A stretch of 64,000 bases of DNA. Origin: Pseudovirgaria hyperparasitica. Lineage: Eukaryota > Ascomycota > Dothideomycetes > Acrospermales > Acrospermaceae. The stretch lies in NCBI RefSeq assembly GCF_010093815.1, contig NW_022985549.1:2009494-2073493 (forward strand), given 5' to 3'. The notes beneath the pieces are model-generated. The model saw only the letters and a list, made by a program, of their open reading frames with translations, did not search any database and had not been told where the DNA came from. Positions 44,060 through 55,664 of the stretch are shown piece by piece. Numbering within the stretch: position 1 is the first letter of the stretch; each line of letters starts with the position of its first letter. The position numbers and the translations under genes are program-made.

Positions 44060-45042
44060 TGGTAGTTCTAAGGAAAGGGATGGGATGGGATATAGTGCAA
44101 TGGAGCAAGGGAGGGGGAGGAAAAGGGTTGTTTACGGTTCAGGTTTGCGCGGAGATAGAGATATAGAGGAAGACAGAATGTGGAGACGTAGTGGTGTCAT
44201 TGAATGTGTATGCTGAGTCGAGAAGATTGCGATGATGTTGTCGATGATACTATTGGGAACGATGGGGCGAGTGGTATGGCATGCATATGAGAGATGAGCT
44301 GGTAAGTATAGGCTTGCGTCATCAGAAATATTGCGTCAAAGCGTCCTCAGTCTGTATTTGGAATATGTATCGAAGGTATGACAGCCCGTTCTGGTTGTGG
44401 TGGGTGGACTGTGCACTTGCAATTTGACGAATTTCATGCGACGGGTAAAGCGCCCTGAAGATATTAGCCAAAAGAAAAGTGCACAGACGGTCCCAGATCC
44501 ACGCGGCAATACCAGGGTATGGTGGAAAAAGATAATGAGAGAATTGGATAAAATTATGCATTGAATGTTAAAAGTTGATCGCAAGACCTGTTGTTCCCCT
44601 TTAGCCGTAATTTCTGGCTCAAATCAAGCCTTTGCCTCGCCGGGCCGCGCGGTCCGATGTTCCGCATGTTATGCATTTTGATGTGACCGAAGATAACATG
44701 AAGATGGGTCTCCATCATGCAGATAATACAGTGTATAGGTGAAGGTGGAAGATGGAAGAAAATAAAGGGGGGGTATGTTCAAGAAACAGTAATAATACAA
44801 TGGTCCATTGTGCTCGTCGACGCAATTCTCGCTCACCGTTCATGTCGTTAAAATGCCGTGATAAGTGTGTCGCATAGTATAGTCGCAAAGGTAATTCCGA
44901 GGCGCAGTGATGCTTCAATCGTTCTGATGATCGCTCCGTAACGAAAGACAGAATGAAATAGTCCCCGGATGGTACTAAAGTGACGTGTCTTGGTGGTATA
45001 GACAGAGTGTGTGGCCTTTTATTTATTGGCAAGATCATCTCC

Positions 45043-47452
45043 CTAGTTGCCAGTGTAACCATCGGCCGAGTGGTCCCATCTGAGAGGACTGTCCTCGAAT
45101 GCAGGCTCACTCGATCCCTCACTTCCAAATGTGAACTCTGGCGATGCCACACCATCGTAACCAAAATTGTTTGCTTGCTTCCCCCTCTTGCGCGAACTTG
45201 TCAGCCTAAGATTGCCAAAGACACCCTGTAGAGTTTCAAGGTCCTCGCTGGTCACGGAATTACGCTCGGCCGTAAAGTTGCGAAGCTCTTTTATGATGGG
45301 TGGACAGGTCTCGACGTCAGGAAGCCACCAGGCGGTCATGTCCGTTCCCCAGATAGCAGTCATCCTCTCACGGAATCCCCTTGGGTATATGTATCTGTGC
45401 AATCATTCAGTCAAAAGATTCTGCGATATGGAGGCGAGGGAGTCAGTGTTACGCACCCGTTCATCTCGATCGTGGCCAATTTCTGACGGCACCACATCTT
45501 AGTACGTTCATCTTCATCTAGGAGCAAGCATCCAAGCGCAAAGCTTGCTTGCGCATCAATGATTGCACCTAAAGGAGCTCCCGGATACAGTTCTATGGCT
45601 TCGAAAAGCTGGGCCGACTTGTAGGCTTTGTCGATAAGTTCGAGATTCTTGGTTGGGACCCCTGTCATTTGCGACAAGGCCATGTGAAACATGAGTTCTA
45701 TAGCCCAAATGTCAATCATAATGAGGTTCGTAACCCATCGCTCCGGCCCGTAAAGAATCCTAGGCTCGTAAGGATCTACAATCTCCGTGTTCAAAGCTGG
45801 TACCCCTGAGAACTTATTGATCAGATATCGAGGATCTGTCAACGTAGGGTTCAGTTCTGAAGGCCACCTGGCAAACTTTTGCATAAGGTCAGCAACTTTG
45901 CTCTCGAATTCATGAGCCGGTCTGTCACGAGGCTGATCCTTGTCGAAAAGGATGGCATATTCGCCAGCTAGTAGTCGTGAGTAAGCGAAGCGCTCTTCGT
46001 ACAGTACTGCGATATCGTCCGGCTTTTCAATGGCTTTTGCAGCCAGCCACTCATGTTGTGCGACCAGCCACTCATGCCCTAAACTAGTTCTCGTCGCGGT
46101 CTGCAAAGCCAAGAATAGGTCAAAGCGGACATACCACTGGAGCGTTTTCCGAAGTGAGTTTGACTTCTGCATTTCCACGGGAGTGTAAAGAGTAGTCAGT
46201 ATGTGTCGCGCGGCGTTGATGTGGCCCTTTAAGTTGCCCCAGTCTCCAAGGACCTCCTGAAGCTTGTTAGTCAAGATATCCCAAAAAAAGAAAACGCCAA
46301 CGCCCGTCACTTGCCTCAATGCTTGCCAATTGTAAGACGGTCCAAAGTGTAGCAATGGTATGTGTATGCTTTTTCTGTATCGAGGTACGAAGACAACTGA
46401 CAGACTCATGATAGTATTTGAGAAAGCCTGCTAACTTACCATTTGGTTTGCCAAGTGTATGGTGGTATGCAGCGAAACCGACTATGGCATAGAGAAGAGC
46501 AGCATTCTTCTGAGTCATCTCGAGTAGAGTCTTTGTATAGAAGTGCTCCGCATCATATTTCATTGCGTAGTGATGGCAGGTTATGTTGTTCTTGTAGTAA
46601 TCAAGATAGAAACGCATGTCGGAGGTTATTTCACCATCAGGCTCAGGATCTCCGGTAACCTTGACAGTTTGTCGGCTCTGTTGTCTAGATGGTACGGGCC
46701 GTTTCGAAGGTGGCTGGCCCGAGTTCTCAGTTGATGGTGATGGCCCTTCGTCTGCCGTGAGTGAAGGAGGGTAGGAGTTCTCTCGAGACTGCGATTGACT
46801 TTCGGGGGAAAATTTACTATCCACGGCGCTTTCGGGCTTGACAGTGACATCCTCCTCTCCATCGTCTGGAATGGTAGGTAGTCCATCATTGCTCTCTACC
46901 ATCACATCTTCCTCACCAGAAGAGAGGTTTTCTACGAAACCCTTGACTTTACTGGACTTTCCCGATTTACCGGCTGGTGTGGGCTCTGGATAAACACATT
47001 CTCTATTGCCTTTCTTGCAGCCTGCCATGTCCGTGTCAGCACTTGATTCATGAATTAGGAAGATGGTCACGAACGATCACACGTTGGATGACCTTCGTCA
47101 CACTGTGGTAATTAGCCTGGATTCGATGCAATTTGACATTCTAATAACCTACCTTGACCCTTCTGCTTCTGCAAGTGAAGCAACCGCTCCGAGTTCGACG
47201 GTGTTTGACGTGTTCATTGCCCGTCGATTGTCGTCTTCGGATCCGAACTTGACCAGCTTGAGCCGGAAGAATTGTTTGAGTTGCGTCGTCGTATCCGACG
47301 TAAGACCCATGTAGACTATCCGCTGATGACGACTGGAGGAGCTGATGATTCGGTATATAGGCCTCTGGGATGCCTTGAGACAAGCTCTGGTGATCGTTTT
47401 GGATAGGATAGTACGGATTGTAGTTGTACGGTGGATATCCATACCCCGCCAT
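45043..47452 (-). CDS. Zn2Cys6 fungal-type transcription factor
   Basis: Five exons on the minus strand, 47452-47153, 47102-47075, 47021-46315, 46256-45457 and 45394-45043, give 728 aa. The binuclear zinc cluster has Cys91, 94, 101, 108, 111 and 118, spaced CX2CX6CX6CX2CX6C (GCFTCRSRRVKC, then PTCDRCKKGNREC). A Tyr/Pro/Asn-rich N-terminus precedes it and an acidic, Ser/Pro-rich linker follows. The remainder is the all-helical fungal-specific regulatory domain (FYLDYYKNNITCHHYAMKYD, AALLYAIVGFAAYHHTLG, VLGDWGNLKGHINAARHIL), of Fungal_trans_2 type. Exon 2 is only 28 nt, and intron 3 (46314-46257) uses GC as donor (GAG/GCAAGT). I infer a nuclear regulator; target genes are not evident. An in-frame Met at 47578 could extend the start. 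Confidence 0.88.
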
Positions 47453-49980
47453 ACCGATTATCAAGGAGCTAAGAATGCCGTAGATCGAAAGGTGTAATGA
47501 AAGAGAGTGATCAAGCAGGCCAGAGAAGCGAATGTCATGCAGTTGAGAATCTCCGTCAGATGCAAGAGGCGAGACCACACAACGTCGACGCAGCGATCTT
47601 GGAAGGCGTTCTGAGAGTCTGGTGTGAGTGCGACGAGCAACCCGAGCAACTGTATCGATTTGACAACAGTCCGTGATGGTCTTAGAAGTAGGAGCTCCCC
47701 TGTTAGTCTTTCAGCGCAGGCCACCACCCGGCTATAGTCACCCCAGGCAAAGACGCGCCCTGACAGGCCGAAAGTCCAGCGAGACGCTCGGGTACAGTCC
47801 GAGAGTCTGACTAGGGGCTTCTGAGAGACTCTGGTAAGTCTGTGTGTATGTCTGTATTTCTTGACTTGTTGTTGTAGAAAAGCTGAAGTAAAGAGAAGTT
47901 GACTTGAAAATGCTGCTGAGGCGTGTATAGTCAGATCTGTCGAAACAGATGAAGTTAACAGTTTCGTCAAGGTAACAAATTTGATAAACCTGAATCTTGG
48001 TAGTAAATAAAGAAGGAAGGTGTCTATACGGTTCGGATGATATGGGAGATCAGGTGTGCTAGTTCGTGCCTCTCGTGGATGGTAGTGGGATCAAAAAAGC
48101 TGGACAGCGGAATCAAGCGAATAGTATAATCAAAGGGAAGAATGTAGATACATCCTAGACGCGAAGATCAACGACTGGAGGTTGTTATAGTCTTCGGAGG
48201 ATGTCCGTTTGTGAGAGAAGCCCCAAAAGATGATTTGAAAGGACAGGGTACGGCAAGCCTTGACGAGGAGGCCAGTCCACAGGCGACCAGGGTCAGGATC
48301 TGGAGATCGGAGAGCCTTTAATGCTACTTGCGCTCGGCCAGTGAGGATAAAACAGTGAAATCCTAGTCGAAGATCCTGGTTCAGTATTGCTGCTGCGAGT
48401 GTATATACGAGGAGTGGTCGTCGTACTGACTTCGGACAGGCGGGGCAGCGCAGCTCTGCTTGGAGTGATCAATCGCCAGTCTAGTGGAGCATCCTCTGGG
48501 GGCCAGATCTGGTTCCAAATCAGAGAAATAGTGTCGTAGTCAAGAATTAGGACACTTGGAGGCTATGAAGGATATGAAGGCACTGTAGAGATAAAGCCCG
48601 GTATCCCCCAAATGATGGATCAGTGTTGAGTGTGAAGAGGTGGAGCTTCTCTTGGGAAGATGCTTTTTTAGTGTGAGAAACCCAAAAGAAACGGGAGCTC
48701 AGTTTAGGAGGTGTCCTGTTCGACCGTCGAGGTGGAGCGTGCACGCGTAGCTAAATTCACACCAAGCCGATTGAGAGATAAAAGGGCAAAAGGCTCTAAT
48801 TGTTATGGCGTACGTATAGTGCGGAGGAAGGTAAAGTTGGAGTGTCAGACCTTCGAGTCAGAAATTACAGCTACGTACTATGGCAAGCACAAGCACCAAG
48901 TTCTCGGGCTTTTGACAAGGCAGGCAGATCGTGTACAACGTCCAGTCTTCTCTTACAATTCTCAAGTGTTTCTCCGCTTGGTTTAGGCGTTCCTTGTAGG
49001 TTCGTGATGATGGATAGTTGGTCGCACAGCACCAATGATGATGGGTGGAATAGCCCAAACGCGTTTAGGAGAGAGCAAGGCGTGCTTCAGACGCCGAACA
49101 AGGTGATTATTTCTTCAAGTTCCAGATCTCACAGATGCATCGACGTAGGAATACAGTCTAGGATGGCGAGACTTGGACAGCTGCAGGACTTAGCTACAGG
49201 GCGCGTGGGTGAGATGAAAGCAGGCATTGCGCCGATGCATCAGCATGACCAGTGGAACAGATATTGGAACAGGGCTGGAGATAGAGAGAGTCTGCAAGGA
49301 CGGGAAGAGGCAGAAATGGACCAGCTGGAATCAAGGGGCGCCACGACATCAGGGGTCGTACTGGGACCTGATCCCCAGCTTTTGGCTCACACGATTGAAC
49401 AGGAAAGGCGGAAAAGGTTTGCGAGATGGAAGGGTTCAAAGGAGTGATCCACATACGACAGATGCCGCAGAACAAGCCACAATCGTAAAAGCAAGTTGGA
49501 GGTGGTATTAAGTCATGAGGGTTGTGTTTGATATCTCTCCCTCTCTGCACACAGCCAGAACTCACTGTTGTCGTTGTCTAGAATTGGTGTTGACGACCGT
49601 TGAACTTAGCGCCGGCTTATGGAGCATACGTCAAGTTCAAAGACAGGTTCTGGAAGAATAAGAGCGGTCTTAAGGCCGGGTATCGATGGCCTACGACGAT
49701 ACAACAGGACCAACACACTCGAGAGTGCAGCAGGAACAGGGGTATAGTGACATAGGGGGGCATAGTATGTAGGGGGGGCACAACAGACAGACATCACAGG
49801 GCTGGCACGGCCACTATACTCGTCCGGAGACATGCTGCAGGGAAGATGAGTGCCGCATTTATTTACTTGGTATTACCTATTACCCTCCTACGTCGACGGT
49901 AAAGTAGGGAATTGTATCTACTACTACTATGGAATTCGTCAACTGAAGCTGAAGACACTGACACTAATGAACACTAATCA

Positions 49981-50052
49981 ACACTGACACTGGCACTGGC
50001 ACTGACACTGACACTGACACTGACACTGACACTGACACTGACACTGACACTA
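49981..50052 (+). repeat. hexamer array (ACTGAC-type) x12
   Basis: Twelve ACTGAC/ACACTG-register units, mostly perfect, with GGCACT variants near the left end and degenerate copies back to about 49955. Confidence 0.95.
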
Positions 50053-50464
50053 ACACCGGGCACGGGCACTGGCCCCTCTCGTTCTCGTCTTCCAGCTTAT
50101 AGTATAAAGATACAGTACCTTCTTTGATATAGGAAAGATGTGCAGTTGCTATCCGTCAGAAGCCGAGTAGGGCAACACGTGAAAGTGAATATGGCTGTGT
50201 TGTAAACCACCTAATACCTAGACAGTCTAATAAGTAATTAGGGGGCCTCTTCACTCCAGGTTCCACTAATACTAGTACAGTACTGTAGGACTCTGGTAAT
50301 TACCTCTTACCACCAGCACAGTCAGTGTAGGCGTACTAATTAGTTAATTATTTACAGCAGCCCAAAGATGGGCTGCGCGCGGGATGAACGGCTGGGCGGC
50401 TGGGCGGCTGGACACCCTCGGGCACCATGAATCCTACCCAACGTACTCTACTCTAGTGGTGGGC

Positions 50465-50498
50465 GGCTCTCTGGGCTCTCTGGGCTCTCTGGGCTCTG
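50465..50498 (+). repeat. GGCTCTCTG 9-mer array, 3.8 units
   Basis: Three perfect 9-bp units plus seven bases, flanked by GGGCGG-rich sequence. Confidence 0.9.
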
Positions 50499-50554
50499 GT
50501 GGTGGGCGGTTCTGGGGCAGTCATTGCGGGATTAGCAGCCCACACACGCCCCAA

Positions 50555-50590
50555 GCTACCTGGGTTACCTGGGCTACCTGGCTACTTGGC
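50555..50590 (+). repeat. imperfect 9-mer repeat CTACCTGGG-type
   Basis: CTACCTGGG, TTACCTGGG, CTACCTGG and CTACTTGG follow one another, a decaying array of the same 9-bp period as the repeat 60 bp upstream. Confidence 0.75.
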
Positions 50591-50774
50591 TACTCATCAG
50601 GCTGTACTTAGGGGGGTTTGGTTGGGTTGATCAGGGCGGGGAGGCTAGGGGTACTGTACGGTATGTAGGTAAGAATAAGGTCAGTTAGCTGGGTTGGTAG
50701 GCCGGGCAGGGAGGTTCGGGGGCGGCTAGACGCAGGTATAACTGGTACCAATGCAGGTGGTTCACTTCCTTCGT

Positions 50775-50790
50775 GCAGCAGCAGCAGCAG
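50775..50790 (+). repeat. (GCA)5 microsatellite
   Basis: Five perfect GCA units and one base. Confidence 0.9.
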
Positions 50791-50807
50791 CTAGGTAATC
50801 CGGACTA

Positions 50808-50843
50808 CATCATCATCATCATCACCACCACCACCATCATCAT
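50808..50843 (+). repeat. (CAT/CAC)n microsatellite
   Basis: About twelve trinucleotides, CAT or ATC register then CAC then CAT again, just after the GCA run. Confidence 0.85.
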
Positions 50844-53504
50844 TAATTCTTCCTTCTCAGCTTCCTCCTCCACATCCATCCATCCATCCTTCATCCTCTC
50901 CTCATCACCATCATCACCAACTCTCCATCTCCACATCATGCACGATCCTGCATCTCTTCCTGTATTCTGCCGTCAGCAAGGCCAATCGCTCGTTCATTGT
51001 ACTCCCAGCCCTCTACTAATACCTACTCATCCATCCTTCACCCTCCACTCCACCACGCCCTCCTCTGCTGCCACACCCGAAAACCCATCCTAACATGGTT
51101 ATATCTCCGCGTACCATCATCCTAGCTTGGTCCACCTGGCTCACGCAAATGTTTCAGTCAGTCCTCCGTCTTCACACTATTCATTCAAGCCACTCATCAA
51201 ACAAGCCTCAGATGCTGCCTCCATCTTCGTCCAATCTCTCCTCAGACGCTTCGTCTTGACCTTCCCCCTCTCCACCCGTAGCCATGCAGATCTTGCACCG
51301 ACCACTCTACTGCCCACGAGTCCACCAATGGTCAAAGCAAACGTTGCGCCACGCTATCTTTGTGGGTCCAGGGCTTTCTCCATGAAATAGTTCGTGCCAA
51401 GCTTCGTCCTGCATGTCAGACTCAGCCTTGACGGCCATACTGATCCTCATCCAAGAAAACTCCAGCAAGCTTTTCAGGATATCATTTTGAGCTCGTCCAT
51501 GACCACCGGAAGAATTATTGTTCGCTGTCTCTTTCTCCCCTGTGCTTCAACTCAATATTGCCAGACTCCCTCTTTTCCCATGCCACAGTTCAGGTTACTC
51601 CGGCTGTCCCTGGTCTTCATGTCTGTATACGAATACGGCCCTGTACATCCCACCAGCCTAAAACAGTGGGGTGCATCACTATATCTTGCTCCCACGGTCA
51701 TGGCTCCCGTGGCGCCTACCATCCTGCATATATCCTCGTCATTTCTCTGAGCCTTCATCTGTGACTGTGCCACAGATACAGGCAATTCAACCGCTTCTGG
51801 CTCATTACCCGGCCAAATTATGCGGTAATACAGGTACTCAGACCACGGCTGTCTGTATCACCTGCCGTGGACCTTCTAGAAGTTCTATAAATGTTCCCAT
51901 CGCCGGTACTTCAATGCCGTTGCGTTCACTGCCATTAATGACCATAGCAGGGAGTCTTTGGGGCCTTATGATCCTGCATATCCATCTAATCTTATAGGCT
52001 CAGTAATTCAACGACCGTTCATGGCGCCAAGTATGGGGAATGCAGATTCCAGGGCCGTGAGCAGAGGCAAGTACTACTCTGACCAACTATGATGAATAAG
52101 ATTCATCCAGGTCGTGTCCACTCAAATGGTCCATGCCGTGGCCCTGCTGCCCGAAAGTTTGGGAAACGGTGACATCCGGCTCCGAAGCCTATTGCTGCTC
52201 GTGAATAGTGCTGTTGGTGCTCTTCTCCCAAGGGCCAAACCTGTCCCGCCGGCCCAAAAGTAGCGGCTGGCACTAGCACGGAGACCCGCTCAGCGGAGTC
52301 GGAGATATCTGAGCATCCCGCGCCTATTTTACCAGGAACGTCCATCTCAGGCACACACTGCACAATACCATTACCATTACCATCCAAGTAGGACCCGCTG
52401 CTCTCCGAGGGACCCCCTAGCCCCCCACAAACGGGTCCCCCTCTTGCATCGGCACGCTTGGCTGCATATCTTGCATTTTCTTGCGCCATCGTACGGTCAT
52501 CGCATGTGCCAGATACCTCGGTCGTTTCCACTTGCCGGGGGGAAGAGGGAATCTTGGTGCGGACTTCCAGACAAAATTCCCACTTTTTTCTTTGACTTGC
52601 ACGACTCGGGCACTCGCTCTCTCGAGTGATCCTCGGGGCGGAGAGACCCGAAAAGCGCTCGCACACGTCCTTATTGAACGAGTTGGAAAACTAATATTAT
52701 GCGCCGGGAATCCATGTCCACTATGTAAATCTCGACTCAGGCTATATGACATATGCCGGTCTATATGATTCATCTGCGGATAAGGGATAGTCAGTCCCTT
52801 ACTGGGGACTTGTACAACGAGTGACTCGTGCTTGATGTTCTTGGAGAGGTATCGTTGTTTGTTTTTATCGCTGGTTGGCTGGTGGTCGGGAATCGTGGAT
52901 TGCTCTGCTGGATATATGGATTATCACGTTGGTATCGGGTTAGAATGCTTTGAAGTGCGTATGTAGTGTTTAATAATAAGCTACTAAGTAGCAGAGAATC
53001 TTTATATCTTGTACTAGCTATACACACCGCTATCCAGCTCTTTTCGATCGTACTCGTAAGCACAACACGGCTATTGGAAATACAGCTCTACTAAATAGAC
53101 AGAACATTTATCTTCTCTCTCCGCTATTTGAATATAGAGTAGCTAACCATGAAACATCCTTCCTGCCCGGAACTTTCTTCTCAGTTGGTTATATTCTACA
53201 GAGTAAGTACCCTCCATACCTCCCCATCACCATCCGTCGAATAGACACCCTAAACAGCAAGAACCTTCTATATTATAGACTCCGTAATCGTGATTCTGGC
53301 TCCTCGGGAGCGCACAAAGCCTCGTTTTCTCCCTATTTGGGGTAGTATGAGAAAAGTCACGTCTGGTTATTGATTATTAGCTATGCTAGATGTGCGGGTC
53401 ATGGCAATATGTGTGTTGTGGAATCTCTAGTGGTTTCTGGAGAGTGGGAAGTTGAGGATTTGCGTATGGTTGTGGTATTTGTATATATTCGCCTAATATA
53501 TTGT

Positions 53505-53690
53505 TGTGAAGTCCTTTCCCCCTTTTCCCCTTTTCCCCTTTTCTTTTGCTTTGCTTCGCTTCGCTTCTTCTAGCTTAGAGTCTCCTTTCCTCTCCTTTCC
53601 TCTCCTAATTCTAGGGTCTCTCCTCTCTCCTCACTGCCCCTCTCCATTCCCCTGTCTCTCCCCTCCCCTTCCTCTCTCCTCCTCGTTACC
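53505..53690 (+). repeat. polypyrimidine tract, about 185 nt
   Basis: Runs of TTTTCCCC, GCTTCGCTTC and CTCTCCTTTC make the plus strand almost purely C and T for long stretches. It overlaps the stop end of the low-complexity minus ORF. Confidence 0.8.
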
Positions 53691-54170
53691 ACAGTCTGCC
53701 GAAGGGGCGTTTCCTGGTTGTGATGCTGCTGCTGGTGCTGGTGCTGGTGCTGGTGCTGGTGATGATGCTGGTCTTCCTCCTCCTCCTCCTCCTCCCGCCA
53801 CAGTTTCATCCAGAAACACGAGCCTCCCATCCGGACTAAGCCCCATTCCGGCACGTAGCCTGGAGAGGTCGATGTCGAGGAGGGGGTATGCGGAAGCTGA
53901 AGTAGAAGCAGGAGTTGAAGCCGAAGCTGAAGCCGAAGCTGAAGCAGCCGGATCTACGACGGGCGTGTTTGGTTCTGGGGGTCTCTGGCGCGTTGGTTGA
54001 GGAGGGGGTGCTGGTGGTGAGGAGGTCGGTGAGGAGGTCGGTGAGGAAGTGGTTGTGGTAGGCTGTGTGGTCTGCGTAGTCTGCGTAGATAGGGGCGTAT
54101 TGGCAACTTGCATGTACGCGGCGCGGCGGAGGGTTTCTTTGCGGAGGTCGTTGCTGCGTGGAGATGGCAT
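53631..54170 (-). CDS. low-complexity ORF, uncertain gene
   Basis: A minus-strand frame of 179 aa from MPSPRSNDLRKETLRRAAY. Two short parts look like ordinary protein: the N-terminal helix just named with MQVANTPLS, and LLDIDLSRLRAGMGLSPDGRLVFLDETV in the middle. The rest is repeat-encoded: TTQTTQPTTTTSSPTSSP, an Ala-Ser run (from GAAGCT units at 53890-53945), GGGGGGG (from the TCC run at 53775-53795) and a Pro-Ala run (from GCTGGT units at 53731-53760). The frame stays open upstream to 54305. It may be a small, fast-evolving protein or a chance frame in repeats; the two ordinary blocks make me favour a real gene only slightly. Confidence 0.4.
   Translation of the reverse strand: MPSPRSNDLRKETLRRAAYMQVANTPLSTQTTQTTQPTTTTSSPTSSPTSSPPAPPPQPTRQRPPEPNTPVVDPAASASASASASTPASTSASAYPLLDIDLSRLRAGMGLSPDGRLVFLDETVAGGGGGGGRPASSPAPAPAPAPAAASQPGNAPSADCGNEEERGRGGERQGNGEGQ
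53731..53760 (+). repeat. (GCTGGT)5 microsatellite
   Basis: Five perfect 6-bp units; on the minus strand they encode the Pro-Ala run of the overlapping frame. Confidence 0.9.
53775..53795 (+). repeat. (TCC)7 microsatellite
   Basis: Seven TCC units; on the minus strand they encode a glycine run in the overlapping frame. Confidence 0.9.
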
Positions 54171-55664
54171 TGTTGGTTTTTTGGTTGGTTGGTTGGTTGA
54201 GAAGGGGGTTTGTTGGGTGGGTGCGGACTGTGGCTTCTTTTGAGACTTGATTAATCTTTCGGTGGATGGCTTACATTGATATATGATCGGTCCAGAGAGT
54301 GACAATCGGAGGGGCTACGATGGTATAGTAGCAGATCTTGGGCTTATCGTTAGCAAACGCAAACACAAACGCAAACAGCTCCTTTCCAAAGCCACGTCAA
54401 GCGTGGATATACAGTTGAACAGAAAGGAGGGAGACAGGTGTCGGGAACGAGCATACTGGTGTAAATTGTACTGGAACGTATACGAAGCTTGGCTGGGGTA
54501 CTGCCGATTTGAATTCGATGTTCTTGGTGAGGTAGGTTGCTGAAGGACAAAGAGCAACAGAGGGTACGTGAACAGACGGTCTTATAATCGAGTCAAGTCG
54601 GCACACGGAGGTTTTCTGTGCGCAATAGCGAGAAGTGTGTGCGTTTGGACACCCCCCTTATTCATGATAGCTCCCACGCACAAATACCTAGAACAGCTGT
54701 ACGGTCTTGTTGGTCAAAGTGAACCAATATCAGACAAAAGTAATAAATCTTTTCGAGCATGACAGGTGAGGTATACGGCACCCTTCAACCCCCACACAGA
54801 CTTGAGCATCTCGCCGTATCTATGCAGACACATCTAACACACGCAAGGAAACCGCAGGATAACACAGCAGTGAGGCACGAAAGAGAAGGGAACACTGCCA
54901 TTTCTCATCTCCAGCTCGAAAGAAAAATAAGTCCGGAATAAAAAAGAAGGGGTAAGTGCAAGTATAAGTATCCACAGGATGCAGACAATCCCAACGACCT
55001 CTTTCTCGATCACAAAGAGTATCATACTAAGTTGAAAATGATATAGCACTATTGACAGGGTCGTCGGAAGGACAAAGGATAACGAAGATCCTGAGACTAA
55101 ATGAAAGAGACGGCCAGAACAAAGGATGATATTCTGCTCAAGTAGGCGTTGAGAGGAAGGTATGGACGGTCAAGAGTAGTACGACGTTCACAAAGCGTGC
55201 TACGTACGGGAACTACACAACAACACCACTGACAAAGACGTTGAGAGCAGAAAGAAGTTTGACGATAATGTGACTAGAAAGAACGAGACGGGAATAAAGA
55301 AAGGATTACACGCTGAGCTTTGTTAACTTCGAGGTTACGCTCAATTCTGCGTCGTAGCTCGATGTATTCTGTTCAGGTCCAACAGAGTTGTAGACCTAAT
55401 TAGTTTAGAGGTACGTTGGATATACTCATACTTACCCGTTGCAATATCGAAGATATGCCTCACACGTCGATACAAGACGAAGAGCCTCAATTTACTTAAC
55501 GCGTAGGTGGAGTAAACGGCCAGATAAGACATCAACGTTTCAGCTTCGTAGCTCTACTAAACGGCCCACACTGCAACCCTAAGTGCCTCTACACACGTTC
55601 CCACTCACTCATTTACACACCAGCTAACAACACCATCATTCCTCATCCAGTTCATCCGCCACAT
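54171..55664. other. intergenic, no gene seen
   Basis: About 1.5 kb. A TTGGT run ((TTGG)n-like) lies at about 54177-54199 and an AACGCAAACACA run at 54355-54378. Small frames on both strands overlap. The end near 55560-55664 is probably the 3' region of the next Zn2Cys6 gene. Confidence 0.4.

Larger units (their letters stand above)
41974..45042. other. 3-kb low-complexity, gene-free block
   Basis: No supported gene. The plus strand changes base character in blocks: C/T-rich at about 42220-42800, G/T-rich at 42850-43250, C/A/T-rich at 43270-43560 and G/T/A-rich at 43650-44200. Several short tandem repeats are listed separately. All frames of 70-190 codons here are repeats of Thr-His, Pro or Cys-Val and read from both strands, so I reject them. 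The far end (44590-45042) is probably the 3' region of the Zn2Cys6 gene. Confidence 0.5.
47453..53630. other. 6.2-kb region without a supported gene
   Basis: Upstream of the Zn2Cys6 gene. The first 2.4 kb has mixed composition with several minus frames (for example 47970-47461) that could be upstream ORFs in a long leader. From 49.9 to 50.9 kb it is dominated by short tandem repeats, listed separately. Between 50.85 and 51.8 kb the plus strand is C/T/A-rich. A 187-codon minus frame at 52666-52103 has unconvincing composition. 53.5-53.63 kb is a pyrimidine tract. Nothing else recognisable; no RNA gene seen. Confidence 0.4.

Noticed and set aside
48800-49447. 215-codon plus-strand frame
   Set aside because: No recognisable domain, overlaps frames on the other strand, and sits in the presumed control region of the regulator.
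52103-52666. 187-codon minus-strand frame
   Set aside because: Moderate length in GC-richer sequence but no domain, no start context and no introns; kept only as a weak candidate.
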